From Acidiferrobacterales bacterium (lineage in GTDB: Bacteria > Pseudomonadota > Gammaproteobacteria > Arenicellales > Poriferihabitantaceae): a stretch of DNA of 62,870 bases. The stretch's first letter is position 1; each line of letters begins with the position of its first letter. The position numbers were made by a program, and so were the translations under genes. Location: contig JAHQWE010000130.1 in the NCBI GenBank assembly GCA_019633985.1, forward strand, positions 1 to 62,870, given 5' to 3'. The notes beneath the pieces are model-generated. The model saw nothing but the letters and a program-made list of their open reading frames with translations, was not told where the DNA came from and did not search any database. Shown here piece by piece: positions 34,793 to 42,635 of the stretch.

Positions 34793-35407
34793 CTACATTC
34801 CCGTACGATTTACAAATACGCCAAGATCGCCATACCCCCGGAACCGATACTCATATTCAAGTCCTAATCTTTCAGCGATTTCCTCCGCTTTGTTTTGCAG
34901 GCTCTCGTTCTTTGTTTGGGCGATATAAACCACTTTTTGATAATTACCAAATACAAACTCCACCATACTTGGATGTTTGTCTAGTCCCAACTGTTGCCAC
35001 ATAAATTTATCGAAGTGCTGACAAAAGAAGTCCGTCAGGAAAAATGAAGTGACATCATCGTCATTTTCTTCAAACCGCTGGTTGCCTTCGAAGAAGGAAA
35101 AGCAATGGGGGCCCGCAATTCTCAATACACCATATTTTTCGAGAACTCTGTCAATGCCTCCCGCAGTACCGCAATCTCCGTAAGCGACGTAGGTAGCACT
35201 GTACATCCCTTGCGAATTGTGGAGCACTTTCTCCAACGCATCTGGTATCAACGCTGGCCGATGGTGTAGCTGAGCTGGCAAGCACTGGACATCCAAATTT
35301 GTCAGGGCATTGCGTTCCACAATATCGATCACTTCTCTGGCCAGAGCGCCGCAAGCGATCAACAGATTTCCTCCCGAATTTCGCTTAAATTTATATGTCT
35401 CAACCAT
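34793..35407 (-). CDS. DUF1638 protein
   Basis: 204 residues. Family signatures are NLLIACGALAREVID near residue 14, LPAQLHHRP, and YVAYGDCGTAGGIDRVLEKY followed by HCFSFFEGNQ. DUF1638 proteins are small cytosolic proteins, often encoded near corrinoid or C1 methyltransferases; function is undefined. It is divergent from a 98-residue conserved-looking gene, with a pair of overlapping palindromes between them. Confidence 0.82.
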   Translation of the reverse strand: MVETYKFKRNSGGNLLIACGALAREVIDIVERNALTNLDVQCLPAQLHHRPALIPDALEKVLHNSQGMYSATYVAYGDCGTAGGIDRVLEKYGVLRIAGPHCFSFFEGNQRFEENDDDVTSFFLTDFFCQHFDKFMWQQLGLDKHPSMVEFVFGNYQKVVYIAQTKNESLQNKAEEIAERLGLEYEYRFRGYGDLGVFVNRTGM

Positions 35408-35432
35408 TGTAATGAACTGGGTGTTAATCGGA

Positions 35433-35451
35433 TTAACCCATTGTGAGTTAA
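35433..35451. promoter_or_regulatory. operator-like palindrome in the DUF1638 divergent region
   Basis: TTAACCCA-TTG-TGAGTTAA pairs at 7 of 8 arm positions and lies 26 bases before the DUF1638 start. A second, overlapping repeat uses the same TTAACCC (GTTAATC-G-GATTAAC, 35423-35437). No regulator gene is adjacent. Confidence 0.45.
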
Positions 35452-35598
35452 CTCTATCTCCTTCTTAGTCACAGTTAAGTTCTGTTACCGACATGAATAG
35501 CAACTTGATTGAACTCAACCCATTTCAATCAGAATGCCTTATCATTTCAAATATCTTAGCCCCCTTGTAATCATGTCACTCAATGGAAACTGTGTTTT

Positions 35599-35895
35599 AT
35601 GCGTATACTCATTAACGAAGAAGGTAATTTGAGCCTGGAGCAACACGAAGTGTTTGATCAATTTTCGATCCTTGATCAGTCTCAAACGAAATCTAGAAAG
35701 TCTCTCGACGCGATCGCAACTACTGCAGAAGATAATCACTACTGGATTGATGCTGAGGAGGTCATTAAGCTATCTCCTCTTTGCGGAAATGAAGAATGGG
35801 AAGCAAAGTTCTGGAAAATGCTGACCGCTGTGGAACCATATGGTTATTCCGATATGGAGCGTAAAAAAGTGAAAGCTCATATCGAACATGGTTGA
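35599..35895 (+). CDS. small protein of unknown function
   Basis: 98 residues, acidic, no membrane segment or signal peptide (opening MRILINEEGNLSLEQHEVFD). Near the C-terminus is WEAKFWKMLTAVEPYGYSDMERKKVKAH, which looks like a folded helical pair. I do not recognise a family. It lies divergently from DUF1638 and 41 bases before the metallo-hydrolase gene on the same strand, so it may be co-expressed with that gene. Good codon usage and operon-like position support a real gene. Confidence 0.6.
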   Translation: MRILINEEGNLSLEQHEVFDQFSILDQSQTKSRKSLDAIATTAEDNHYWIDAEEVIKLSPLCGNEEWEAKFWKMLTAVEPYGYSDMERKKVKAHIEHG

Positions 35896-35936
35896 TCTCG
35901 GTAATTTCTCCTGTCCCAATCACCACAATGCATTTT

Positions 35937-36815
35937 ATGAAATACAAACCAGAAGTTTTCGGTTTTTTCGATGAAGCCACCAACGCGGTCTGTTACATCG
36001 TCAAAGACCCGACCTCTAATGCCTGCGCAGTTATCGATTCCATATTGGACTTTGATATGTCCTCGGGCGCATTGGAAACCACCTTTGCTGACAAAATTAT
36101 CAAGGAGGTGGTGACACGAAAACTCGAAGTAAAATGGGTTTTAGAAACGCACGTCCACGCCGATCACCTTTCTGCAGCGCCATACCTAGCCAAGCAGCTT
36201 TCCGGCAAACTGGGTATCAGTTCGCGCATTGACGAAGTACAAGCAGTGTTTGGAAAAGTGTTCAACGCGGGAACGGCGTTCGAAACCAATGGCAATCAAT
36301 TTGACGCCCTGTTCGAAGACGGTGATGAATTCTTTATCGGCAATATGCCAGTTAAGGTGATTCACACCCCCGGACACACACCAGCCTGTGTCTCCTATTG
36401 TATTGGTAATGCGGCATTTGTAGGAGACACTTTATTTATGCCGGACTTTGGTACCGCACGAACTGACTTTCCTGGCGGTGATCCACGGCAACTTTTCAAT
36501 TCGATCCAAAGGTTGCTGAGTCTTCCGGAAGATACCCGTCTGTTTCTTTGCCATGATTACAAAGCGCCCGGGCGTGAAGAGTTTTGCTGGGAAACAACGG
36601 TAAAAGCACAACGGGAAGAAAATATCCATGTCGGCGGTAATAAGACTGAAGACGAATTTGTATCTTTTCGCACCAATCGGGATGCGGAACTTGCACTACC
36701 TAAACTCATCATTCCATCGATTCAGGTCAATATGCGAGCAGGTGAGCTACCTCCTCCTGAGAACGACGGCGAACATTATCTGAAAATTCCTATTAATAAA
36801 ATGCAACGCCTCTAA
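35937..36815 (+). CDS. metallo-beta-lactamase-fold hydrolase, persulfide dioxygenase-like (Blh type)
   Basis: About 292 residues from the ATG at 35937; an ATG at 35928 and a TTG at 35892 are alternatives. The opening KPEVFGFFDEATNAVCYIV, the metal motif ETHVHADHLSAAPYL (HxHxDH) and HTPGHTPACVSY, GDTLFMPDFGTARTDFPGG match Blh/ETHE1-like enzymes. In Agrobacterium and Xylella these oxidise glutathione persulfide during sulfide detoxification. No rhodanese domain is fused. The convergent TetR gene overlaps its end by four bases. Confidence 0.85.
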   Translation: MKYKPEVFGFFDEATNAVCYIVKDPTSNACAVIDSILDFDMSSGALETTFADKIIKEVVTRKLEVKWVLETHVHADHLSAAPYLAKQLSGKLGISSRIDEVQAVFGKVFNAGTAFETNGNQFDALFEDGDEFFIGNMPVKVIHTPGHTPACVSYCIGNAAFVGDTLFMPDFGTARTDFPGGDPRQLFNSIQRLLSLPEDTRLFLCHDYKAPGREEFCWETTVKAQREENIHVGGNKTEDEFVSFRTNRDAELALPKLIIPSIQVNMRAGELPPPENDGEHYLKIPINKMQRL

Positions 36816-37432
36816 CCATTCAGGCAATCTGCTACCGATGGCTGCAAAGTCGCGATCATTTCGGCGGCCAACGCTAGATTCTGTTCTTCAGACTGTTGAT
36901 TACCGATCGGCCCATCGATGAGCAAATTGGCCAAGCCGTGGACGGAAGACCAGGCAAGCAGTTCTTGCGAACTCAAGTTTGTCGGATCAGCATCGAGGAT
37001 CGTGTCGGCGAACCCCCCTGTGAGATGCGCGCCCAGATTACCCGACGCTGTGACATAAGATTGGTCGTTGGAGTAGATTGCCTCTTCCCGCCACATCGCC
37101 CGAAAGAACGCCGGCTTTTGCAGAGCAAACCGCACATACGCCAGGCAAACCGCTTCGAAAGCATTCTCTCCATTGTTTACTGCACGCTGCTTTTCTTCTT
37201 CCAGTGACCGTGAGAGCTGATCTAGCGCTCGGGTGGCAAATGCAGTGAGGAGCGCCCTCTTGTCGACATAGTGCCTGAAGGCTGAAGAGGGTGACACGCC
37301 AACGAGCTTTGCACATCCCCGCAACGTTACCGCCTCCAGACCAAATTGGGTGGCTATTTCATCTACCGCATTCAGCAACGATTCCGCGAGATTTCCGTGG
37401 TGGTAGCCTCTTTTTTCGCTCTTTTTCGCCAT
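36812..37432 (-). CDS. TetR-family regulator with WHG C-terminal domain
   Basis: 206 residues. Basic N-terminus KKSEKRGYHHGNL, then helix-turn-helix VTLRGCAKLVGVSPSSAFRHYVDKRALLTAF. The ligand domain (FEAVCLAYVRFALQKPAFFRAMW, SVHGLANLLIDG) is the WHG type. It is divergent from the DUF2852 gene, and two half-related TGTGAAC palindromes lie between them, so local autoregulation and control of the DUF2852 gene are likely. The inducing ligand is unknown. Confidence 0.88.
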   Translation of the reverse strand: MAKKSEKRGYHHGNLAESLLNAVDEIATQFGLEAVTLRGCAKLVGVSPSSAFRHYVDKRALLTAFATRALDQLSRSLEEEKQRAVNNGENAFEAVCLAYVRFALQKPAFFRAMWREEAIYSNDQSYVTASGNLGAHLTGGFADTILDADPTNLSSQELLAWSSVHGLANLLIDGPIGNQQSEEQNLALAAEMIATLQPSVADCLNG

Positions 37433-37459
37433 CTTTACGCCTTTTTTACAAAATTAATG

Positions 37460-37474
37460 TGTGCAACGTTCACA
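37460..37474. promoter_or_regulatory. TetR (WHG) operator A
   Basis: TGTGCAACGTTCACA, an imperfect palindrome whose right arm GTTCACA is the complement of the TGTGAAC arm of site B. It lies 28 bases before the TetR start on the minus strand. Confidence 0.55.
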
Positions 37475-37490
37475 TTTTCGCCCAAAATAC

Positions 37491-37520
37491 TTGAAATTGA
37501 TCCCTAAGATTGTATATATT
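37491..37520 (+). promoter_or_regulatory. promoter of the DUF2852 gene
   Basis: -35 candidate TTGAAA (37491-37496), 18-base spacer and -10 TATATT (37515-37520). The operator-like palindrome B begins two bases downstream, over the expected transcription start. Confidence 0.6.
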
Positions 37521-37521
37521 A

Positions 37522-37538
37522 TGTGAACAGTGTTCGCA
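37522..37538. promoter_or_regulatory. TetR (WHG) operator B
   Basis: TGTGAACA-G-TGTTCGCA, 7 of 8 arm positions paired around one base. It follows the -10 box directly, so a bound repressor would block initiation. An in-frame GTG inside it could begin a longer DUF2852 reading frame but is not a likely start. Confidence 0.65.
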
Positions 37539-37624
37539 TAAGTCAAATTTTGAAGCGAAACAAGCCCGGCGTCGAGCACTGTCAAGGGTTTGGGCTTCTA
37601 ACAAGTTTAATAGGAGATTTCAGT

Positions 37625-38053
37625 ATGTCATCGTCGAATGGTTCAACAATTGATCAGTCAAGCAATCGATCTCGGGGCCAGGGCTGTGGTGGTTGGGGCA
37701 AAAAGGGAAACTGGTCGGGGTTCAATATTGCCGCCATGGTTCTCGGATTTGTTTTTTTCTGGCCAATTGGTCTATTCATCCTCTGGTGGATCATCAGCGG
37801 TCGCAACGTACGGGATTTACCTGAGAAAGTAAGAGAGCAGTGGGCGAGTTTTAAAGGCGGAAATAGTCGACACACACGAAGCGATAACCACGTTTTCGAT
37901 GAGTACCAGCAAACCCAATATGACCGCATCCATGAAATCAAGGAAGAGATTAAAGAGCGCTCTAGACGATTCCGAGAATTCCGTGAAGATGCGAAACGTC
38001 GGGCAGATGAAGAAGAGTTCAACCGCTTTATGTCAGATGCGCCGGGACAGTAG
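37625..38053 (+). CDS. DUF2852 membrane protein
   Basis: About 142 residues from the ATG at 37625, which follows AGGAGATTTC. A Gly/Trp-rich N-terminus (GCGGWGKKGNWSGFNIAAM) leads into one membrane helix (VLGFVFFWPIGLFILWWII, about residues 38-56). A basic amphipathic tail with a coiled-coil stretch (IHEIKEEIKERSRRFREFREDAKRR) follows. This layout is that of DUF2852. Function is unknown. It is controlled by a promoter carrying a TetR operator and ends at a strong terminator. Confidence 0.8.
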   Translation: MSSSNGSTIDQSSNRSRGQGCGGWGKKGNWSGFNIAAMVLGFVFFWPIGLFILWWIISGRNVRDLPEKVREQWASFKGGNSRHTRSDNHVFDEYQQTQYDRIHEIKEEIKERSRRFREFREDAKRRADEEEFNRFMSDAPGQ

Positions 38054-38075
38054 CTGTCAAACATTCACATTAGAG

Positions 38076-38111
38076 GTCGGCCCACAATAGATGGGCCGAC
38101 ATTTCATTTTG
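38076..38111 (+). terminator. rho-independent terminator
   Basis: Perfect 9-base stem GTCGGCCCA / TGGGCCGAC, 7-base loop, followed by ATTTCATTTTG. It is 22 bases after the DUF2852 stop. Confidence 0.85.
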
Positions 38112-38195
38112 AATGCCATCTTGCCGTTGTTTTCGATCATCATGCCCGCACCCTCCTCGCCATTTTATTAATTTGTTTCTGCGTCTTATTGGCTA

Positions 38196-38654
38196 TTGAA
38201 CGCTGATCTTATACAAATTCGAATTGCGACTACCAAGGATCTACAAGCGATTGAATCCTGTGCTCGCGCGGCTTATGGCCAGTATGTAAAAAAAATAGGT
38301 CGGGAACCTGCCCCCATGATTGCTGATTTCGCGGGCCAAATTAAAGACAGGCAGGTTTACGTCGCAGAATATCAATCTTTACTGGCAGGGTATGTAGTGT
38401 TCTACCCCAACCAGGATCACATTCATTTGGAAAACATCGCCGTGCGACCTTCTTTAGCCGGGCAAGGCATCGGTAAGAAATTGTTTAATTATGTTGAGCA
38501 GGCAGCGAGTGAGAAAGGATTCAAGACTATTGAGTTATATACCAATGAGGCAATGACAGAGAATCTCGATATGTACCCGCGCCTGGGTTATGTCGAAATT
38601 GATCGACATCAACAAGACGGATTCAACCGCGTGTTCTTCCGAAAGTTGCTATAA
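38196..38654 (+). CDS. GNAT-family N-acetyltransferase
   Basis: 152 residues starting with TTG. The acetyl-CoA site is clear: HLENIAVRPSLAGQGIGKKL (V-x-P-x-x-x-x-x-G-x-G/A motif A), and the C-terminal motif B reads NLDMYPRLGYVEID. The substrate cannot be predicted. It stands between two terminator-like hairpins and is probably monocistronic. Confidence 0.85.
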   Translation: MNADLIQIRIATTKDLQAIESCARAAYGQYVKKIGREPAPMIADFAGQIKDRQVYVAEYQSLLAGYVVFYPNQDHIHLENIAVRPSLAGQGIGKKLFNYVEQAASEKGFKTIELYTNEAMTENLDMYPRLGYVEIDRHQQDGFNRVFFRKLL

Positions 38655-38735
38655 AAGTTAGCGAAACACTAACCTTTCTTCTAGATCCCGTTAGCAATCA
38701 ACCCACCCTATACCGCTCAAGTGGACTGATTTACT

Positions 38736-38770
38736 AATCATTAGTGGCTATGACTATAGTGCCACTCAAT
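38736..38770. promoter_or_regulatory. inverted repeat before the GFA gene
   Basis: AGTGGC (38744-38749) and GCCACT (38762-38767) flank a 12-base AT-rich centre, about 125 bases before the GFA start. It may be an operator or the loop of a leader hairpin; no partner site was found. Confidence 0.3.
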
Positions 38771-38891
38771 AATGTCTCAGGAAATATTCCTCTTTCATCG
38801 CTTTTTATCTACCTATTCTTGTTTTGGGTTGTACATCTCAAAAAAGCCTTCTTACACTGGATGCCCACAATCAAATAGAGAGGAAGTCACG

Positions 38892-39329
38892 ATGTCTAGT
38901 AAACATTCTGGAGGTTGTGAGCATGTGCATACACATTCCGATAATGACCCTATCGACAATCACACCTGCCATTGCTCAGTTTGTAAAAGTGTCACAGGAC
39001 AAGACACCACCCATGTCGCGTTTTTTAACCATGGAGATCTTAAAGTCGACGACGAAGGCAGTTTAAATCGCCAGCCATTTAACGCCAGTAACCCTGATGG
39101 GCCACTAGAGCTTTGTACCTGCGCAAACTGCGGCACCCCTATCATGCTCGATGATAAGTTAAAGCGGATCCGAGCGATTGTTCCCAATCTGATGGGACAT
39201 AACGCCGATAATCTACCCGCGACATATCACGCGTTCTATGATCCTGCTACTGGTGTTCCAGAGCCCAATGATGGCCGCCCTGTTTATTCAGGCCTACGGC
39301 CTGATTTTGTTTGGCCTGACCCAGCCTGA
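38892..39329 (+). CDS. GFA/CENP-V-domain protein (glutathione-dependent formaldehyde-activating fold)
   Basis: About 145 residues from the ATG at 38892, preceded by GAGAGGAAG. Zinc-binding cysteines are CHCSVCKSVTG and, later, CTCANCGTPI. This is the usual GFA pattern. An extra N-terminal stretch is rich in His and Cys (CEHVHTHSDNDPIDNHT). GFA proteins bind glutathione adducts, and some accelerate S-hydroxymethylglutathione formation. The role of this member is open. The earlier in-frame starts (from 38772) have poor ribosome sites. Confidence 0.8.
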   Translation: MSSKHSGGCEHVHTHSDNDPIDNHTCHCSVCKSVTGQDTTHVAFFNHGDLKVDDEGSLNRQPFNASNPDGPLELCTCANCGTPIMLDDKLKRIRAIVPNLMGHNADNLPATYHAFYDPATGVPEPNDGRPVYSGLRPDFVWPDPA

Positions 39330-40170
39330 GCTTCATTGCCCAAATCACGATAAACGGCGGTGGAGAATCTTACTCCACGGCCGTTTATCGTCTGCACCAA
39401 TACTGACCGAACCGTGAACCGTTTTAGCGCGGGATGTTTTGGATGACTGCGACCAATTTTTATTCTCTGGCAGAACTTGGTCGTTAACTTCGCCACAGTT
39501 ACCTCATGTCAATAACGATGAAACAACGTCGAGCTCTCGTCGTTCCTGGTCATGACCGCGCGTTACCCGTCTTAGTTAGTTTAGTTGACACCGCTATTTT
39601 GAGATTTTGCTCAAGACTTAATCACGAAATTGAACTCTCTTAACGATGTTGTCAGTAAGGTCGTAACTCCAAAGATACACTGACAAATTCATTCGCTCTG
39701 CGTCAATCAATTTGCACCAACAATGTGCTCAGGCAGATAGAGGTGACCAACACTCCTGGTCATGAAGTTGAAACCTGTGTATCAATGATTTTTTGCACCA
39801 GTTTCTTTCTTCGTTGGCAGTAAGAAACCAAAATATTGGTCACTCTATACTGTATCAATATCGACCTTTTCCCTTAAGAAACAATTCCTTAAAAACTGAT
39901 CGAGTTATCGATCTTTTGTCAGAATTTTAATCATCCGAAATCTAATATAGGAATTTTTGATACAAATACTCACTAATCCCTATCTCATGTTATTGGCAGC
40001 GAAAAAGGTTGCCGTTATTCTTTTGACCAAGTGTCATCATTTATCCGTCGACACCGACATACGCTTCACCGAACGACAATATGAGCAATCGAATTTTGGT
40101 TTTCTTTAAGATGACAAATTGATTGCAACAGCAAATACAATGAAAACACCACTTCAATTGGAGACATAAT
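39330..40170. other. long gene-free region upstream of the ABC importer
   Basis: 841 bases with no supportable gene. It begins with a 19-base-arm hairpin (39347-39391). Further on, TCCTGGTCATGA occurs twice, at about 39544 and 39754. Before the importer the sequence is AT-rich, with TTAAG-AAACAATTC-CTTAA near 39874-39892. The size suggests a large regulatory region or the remains of a lost gene. Confidence 0.5.
39347..39391. terminator. long stem-loop after the GFA gene
   Basis: Left arm ACGATAAACGGCGGTGGAG pairs at 18 of 19 positions with 39373-39391, around a 7-base loop AATCTTA, 18 bases after the GFA stop. It lacks a T-run on the plus strand, so it is an atypical terminator or an RNA element. 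Confidence 0.6.
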
Positions 40171-41190
40171 ATGAAAAAAACCGGACTACTTTTATCGTCC
40201 CTGCTAGCGGGTCTATTGAGTTCAACGGCATTTGCCGAAACAGAACTCACTGTTTATACCGCGGTAGAGGCTGAAGATCTCAAGAAGTACGCAGCAAGGT
40301 TTAACGAGGACCATCCCGATATCAAGATTAATTGGGTCAGAGACTCCACTGGTATTGTCACAGCCAAGTTACTCGCGGAAAAGGAAAATCCCCAGGCAGA
40401 CGTGGTATGGGGGCTAGCGGCAACCAGCCTTCTGTTAATGAAAGGCGAAGGTATGCTCGAACCCTATGCCCCAGCTGGGCTCGACGGTTTAGATAGTAAG
40501 TTTCGCGATAAGGATAATCCACCGACCTGGACAGGTATGGATGCCTGGGTAGCGGCAATTTGTGTGAATACTGTGGAAGCAGATGCCAATAACTTACCAA
40601 TGCCCTCCTCCTGGCAAGATTTAACCAAGCCAGAATATGAGGGACATGTTGCCATGCCAAACCCCAATTCCTCGGGAACAGGGTTTCTGGACGTGTCTAG
40701 CTGGCTGCAAATTTTTGGAGAAGATGGTGGATGGCAGTATATGGACGCACTACATAAGAATATCCATCATTACACTCACTCAGGCTCTAAACCTTGTAAG
40801 CAAGCCGCCAGAGGAGAAGTCGCGATTGGTGTTTCGTTCGCTTTCCGGGGCGCAAAATCTAAAGCAGACGGGGCACCGCTGGAGATTATTATTCCTTCCG
40901 AGGGAATTGGATGGGATATGGAAGCTACCGCTATTATGAAGGGCACCGATAAAATGGATGCTGCCAAGACATTGGTAGACTGGTCGATTACAGATAAAGC
41001 CAACAAGATGTATAACGAAGGCTACGCTGTCATTGGCAAGCAAGCATTAGCCAAACCTGTAGAGCACTTTCCGGAGAACATTCCTGAAGCCATGATTGAC
41101 AATGATTTTGAATGGGCTGCCAGCAATCGAAAGCGCATTCTGTCCGAATGGCAAAAAAGATATGACTCCAAGTCGGAACCAAAAAGCTAG
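40171..41190 (+). CDS. ABC transporter substrate-binding protein, 2-aminoethylphosphonate type
   Basis: 339 residues with a clear signal peptide (KKTGLLLSSLLAGLLSSTAFA, cleavage after about residue 22). The mature protein begins ETELTVYTAVEAEDL, the opening of iron/phosphonate-type class binding proteins. Segments such as VVWGLAATSLLLMKGEG, YAPAGLDGLDSKF, WTGMDAWVAAICVNTVEA, NPNSSGTGFLDVSSWLQIFG and THSGSKPCKQAARGE match what I know of PhnS2-like 2-aminoethylphosphonate binders. GGAG precedes the start. ATPase and permease genes follow. No phosphonate-degrading gene (phnW, phnX, phnA) is in view, so the ligand is inferred from family only. Confidence 0.82.
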   Translation: MKKTGLLLSSLLAGLLSSTAFAETELTVYTAVEAEDLKKYAARFNEDHPDIKINWVRDSTGIVTAKLLAEKENPQADVVWGLAATSLLLMKGEGMLEPYAPAGLDGLDSKFRDKDNPPTWTGMDAWVAAICVNTVEADANNLPMPSSWQDLTKPEYEGHVAMPNPNSSGTGFLDVSSWLQIFGEDGGWQYMDALHKNIHHYTHSGSKPCKQAARGEVAIGVSFAFRGAKSKADGAPLEIIIPSEGIGWDMEATAIMKGTDKMDAAKTLVDWSITDKANKMYNEGYAVIGKQALAKPVEHFPENIPEAMIDNDFEWAASNRKRILSEWQKRYDSKSEPKS

Positions 41191-41564
41191 TTAGCCAAAT
41201 TCATTTGGCCAGGGAAGGCCAACTCTGCGCAACAATCTAACGGCGCCGGAGCTAAATGGTTCTCTTTATCTGATTGCCATATTCAAGTAAATCAAGAGAG
41301 TCTCTACTCCGGCAATGACCAATCAATTTGAGTATAAAACAATCGATTTCTGTGTAGCCTGCAGCACGAGGATAAGGGGCGTGAGCGAGTCAGTGGGGCC
41401 CAGCGACCGAAGCGTTGAGAGACTTCGAAATACTGCGCCACATCCGGTAAAAGCGATTACACTCGTTAACCCCTTCAGCCAACCGCAACTTGAAATTTCT
41501 CATTTGGAAACTCTGCAGGAATTGCCCAGTTTTCATTCGTGACGCTTAAAACGAATTACCTACT
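41191..41564 (+). other. gap between binding protein and ATPase genes with overlapping hairpins
   Basis: 374 bases. Directly after the binding-protein stop, GCCAAAT-TC-ATTTGGC (41194-41209) and TTGGCC-AGGGAA-GGCCAA (41205-41222) share bases, so only one can form at a time. Such a structure can lower downstream expression relative to the binding protein. A 75-codon open frame at 41315-41542 shows no family and is left uncalled. Confidence 0.45.
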
Positions 41565-42635
41565 ATGCCCCAATCGCCACCCTACCTTCAGATCAATAAT
41601 CTCACTAAAAAGTTTGGTGAGTTTGTCGCTTTATCAGACGTCTCACTGGATGTCACTGAAGGCGAATTTGTCTGTTTTTTGGGCCCCTCTGGATGTGGCA
41701 AAACCACATTGTTGAGAGCCATTGCCGGCCTTGACATCCAGAATTTTGGCTCGGTGCATCAAGCTGGCCGGGATGTTTCATCACTGCCTCCGGCAGAGAG
41801 AGACTTTGGCATTGTCTTTCAGTCCTATGCATTGTTTCCCAACCTGACAATCGAAAAGAACATCGCCTACGGCCTCGAAAGTCTGGGTAAACCGCAGGTG
41901 GAAATTCACTCCCGGGTCGAGGAATTACTTACACTCATTGGCATGCCCGATCAGGGCAAAAAACACCCAGCGCAACTATCCGGTGGACAACAACAGCGTG
42001 TTGCTCTGGCCCGAGCATTGGCCATATCACCAGGTTTGTTACTCTTGGATGAGCCACTCTCTGCACTTGATGCACAGGTGAGAGTAAAGCTCCGTCATGA
42101 GATCAAAGCGTTGCAACATCAGCTTGGTGTCACCACTATAATGGTGACCCATGACCAAGAAGAAGCGCTCACCATGGCGGACAAGATCGTTGTGATCAAT
42201 GCCGGGGTGATTGAACAGATAGGAACCCCTGAAGAAATTTATAATGAGCCCGCAACGCAGTTTGTCGCGGGGTTTATCGGCGCAATGAACTTTGTACCTG
42301 CCATAATAAATGGTGAAAATAACATCCAGATTGGTCAAGCGAACTTTTCTTTTGAACCACCATGGCAGCGCTCGACCGGCAAGTGCATCGCGGCGATCCG
42401 CCCTGAGGACATTAAGGTTGGCTCAGAAGGTGCAAACACCCTTGAAGCAGAAGTAATGGAAGTCGAATTCCTCGGGCCATTTGTGCGCGCTGAGCTTGCT
42501 TCAGAGGCGCTGGGAGAACATCGAATTCAAGCTGACTTCTCTGCTAATCGCGTTCGCAGTGAACAACTCTCTACCGGCAGTCGGCTTATAGTGAGTTTGC
42601 CACCTCAAAGCATTCGCCTGTACACCGGAGAATGA
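41565..42635 (+). CDS. ABC transporter ATP-binding protein, 2-aminoethylphosphonate type
   Basis: 356 residues. Walker A GPSGCGKTT at 40-48, Q-loop FQSYALFPN, signature LSGGQQQRVALARAL from 138, Walker B LLLLDEP, H-loop MVTHDQEEAL. The last 100 residues form a TOBE-type domain (CIAAIRPEDIKVG). The pattern is PotA/FbpC-like and consistent with PhnT. It is coupled to the permease by an ATGA overlap. Confidence 0.9.
   Translation: MPQSPPYLQINNLTKKFGEFVALSDVSLDVTEGEFVCFLGPSGCGKTTLLRAIAGLDIQNFGSVHQAGRDVSSLPPAERDFGIVFQSYALFPNLTIEKNIAYGLESLGKPQVEIHSRVEELLTLIGMPDQGKKHPAQLSGGQQQRVALARALAISPGLLLLDEPLSALDAQVRVKLRHEIKALQHQLGVTTIMVTHDQEEALTMADKIVVINAGVIEQIGTPEEIYNEPATQFVAGFIGAMNFVPAIINGENNIQIGQANFSFEPPWQRSTGKCIAAIRPEDIKVGSEGANTLEAEVMEVEFLGPFVRAELASEALGEHRIQADFSANRVRSEQLSTGSRLIVSLPPQSIRLYTGE

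Noticed and set aside
37523..37624. Upstream extension of the DUF2852 frame
   Set aside because: Its GTG start lies inside operator B, downstream of the promoter, while the ATG at 37625 has an AGGAG site.
39330..40170. Search for tRNA genes or a CRISPR array in the long gap
   Set aside because: No cloverleaf-like arms, CCA ends or regularly spaced repeats could be found.
41315..41542. 75-codon open frame between the binding-protein and ATPase genes
   Set aside because: No ribosome site or family resemblance; would interrupt an otherwise standard transporter order.
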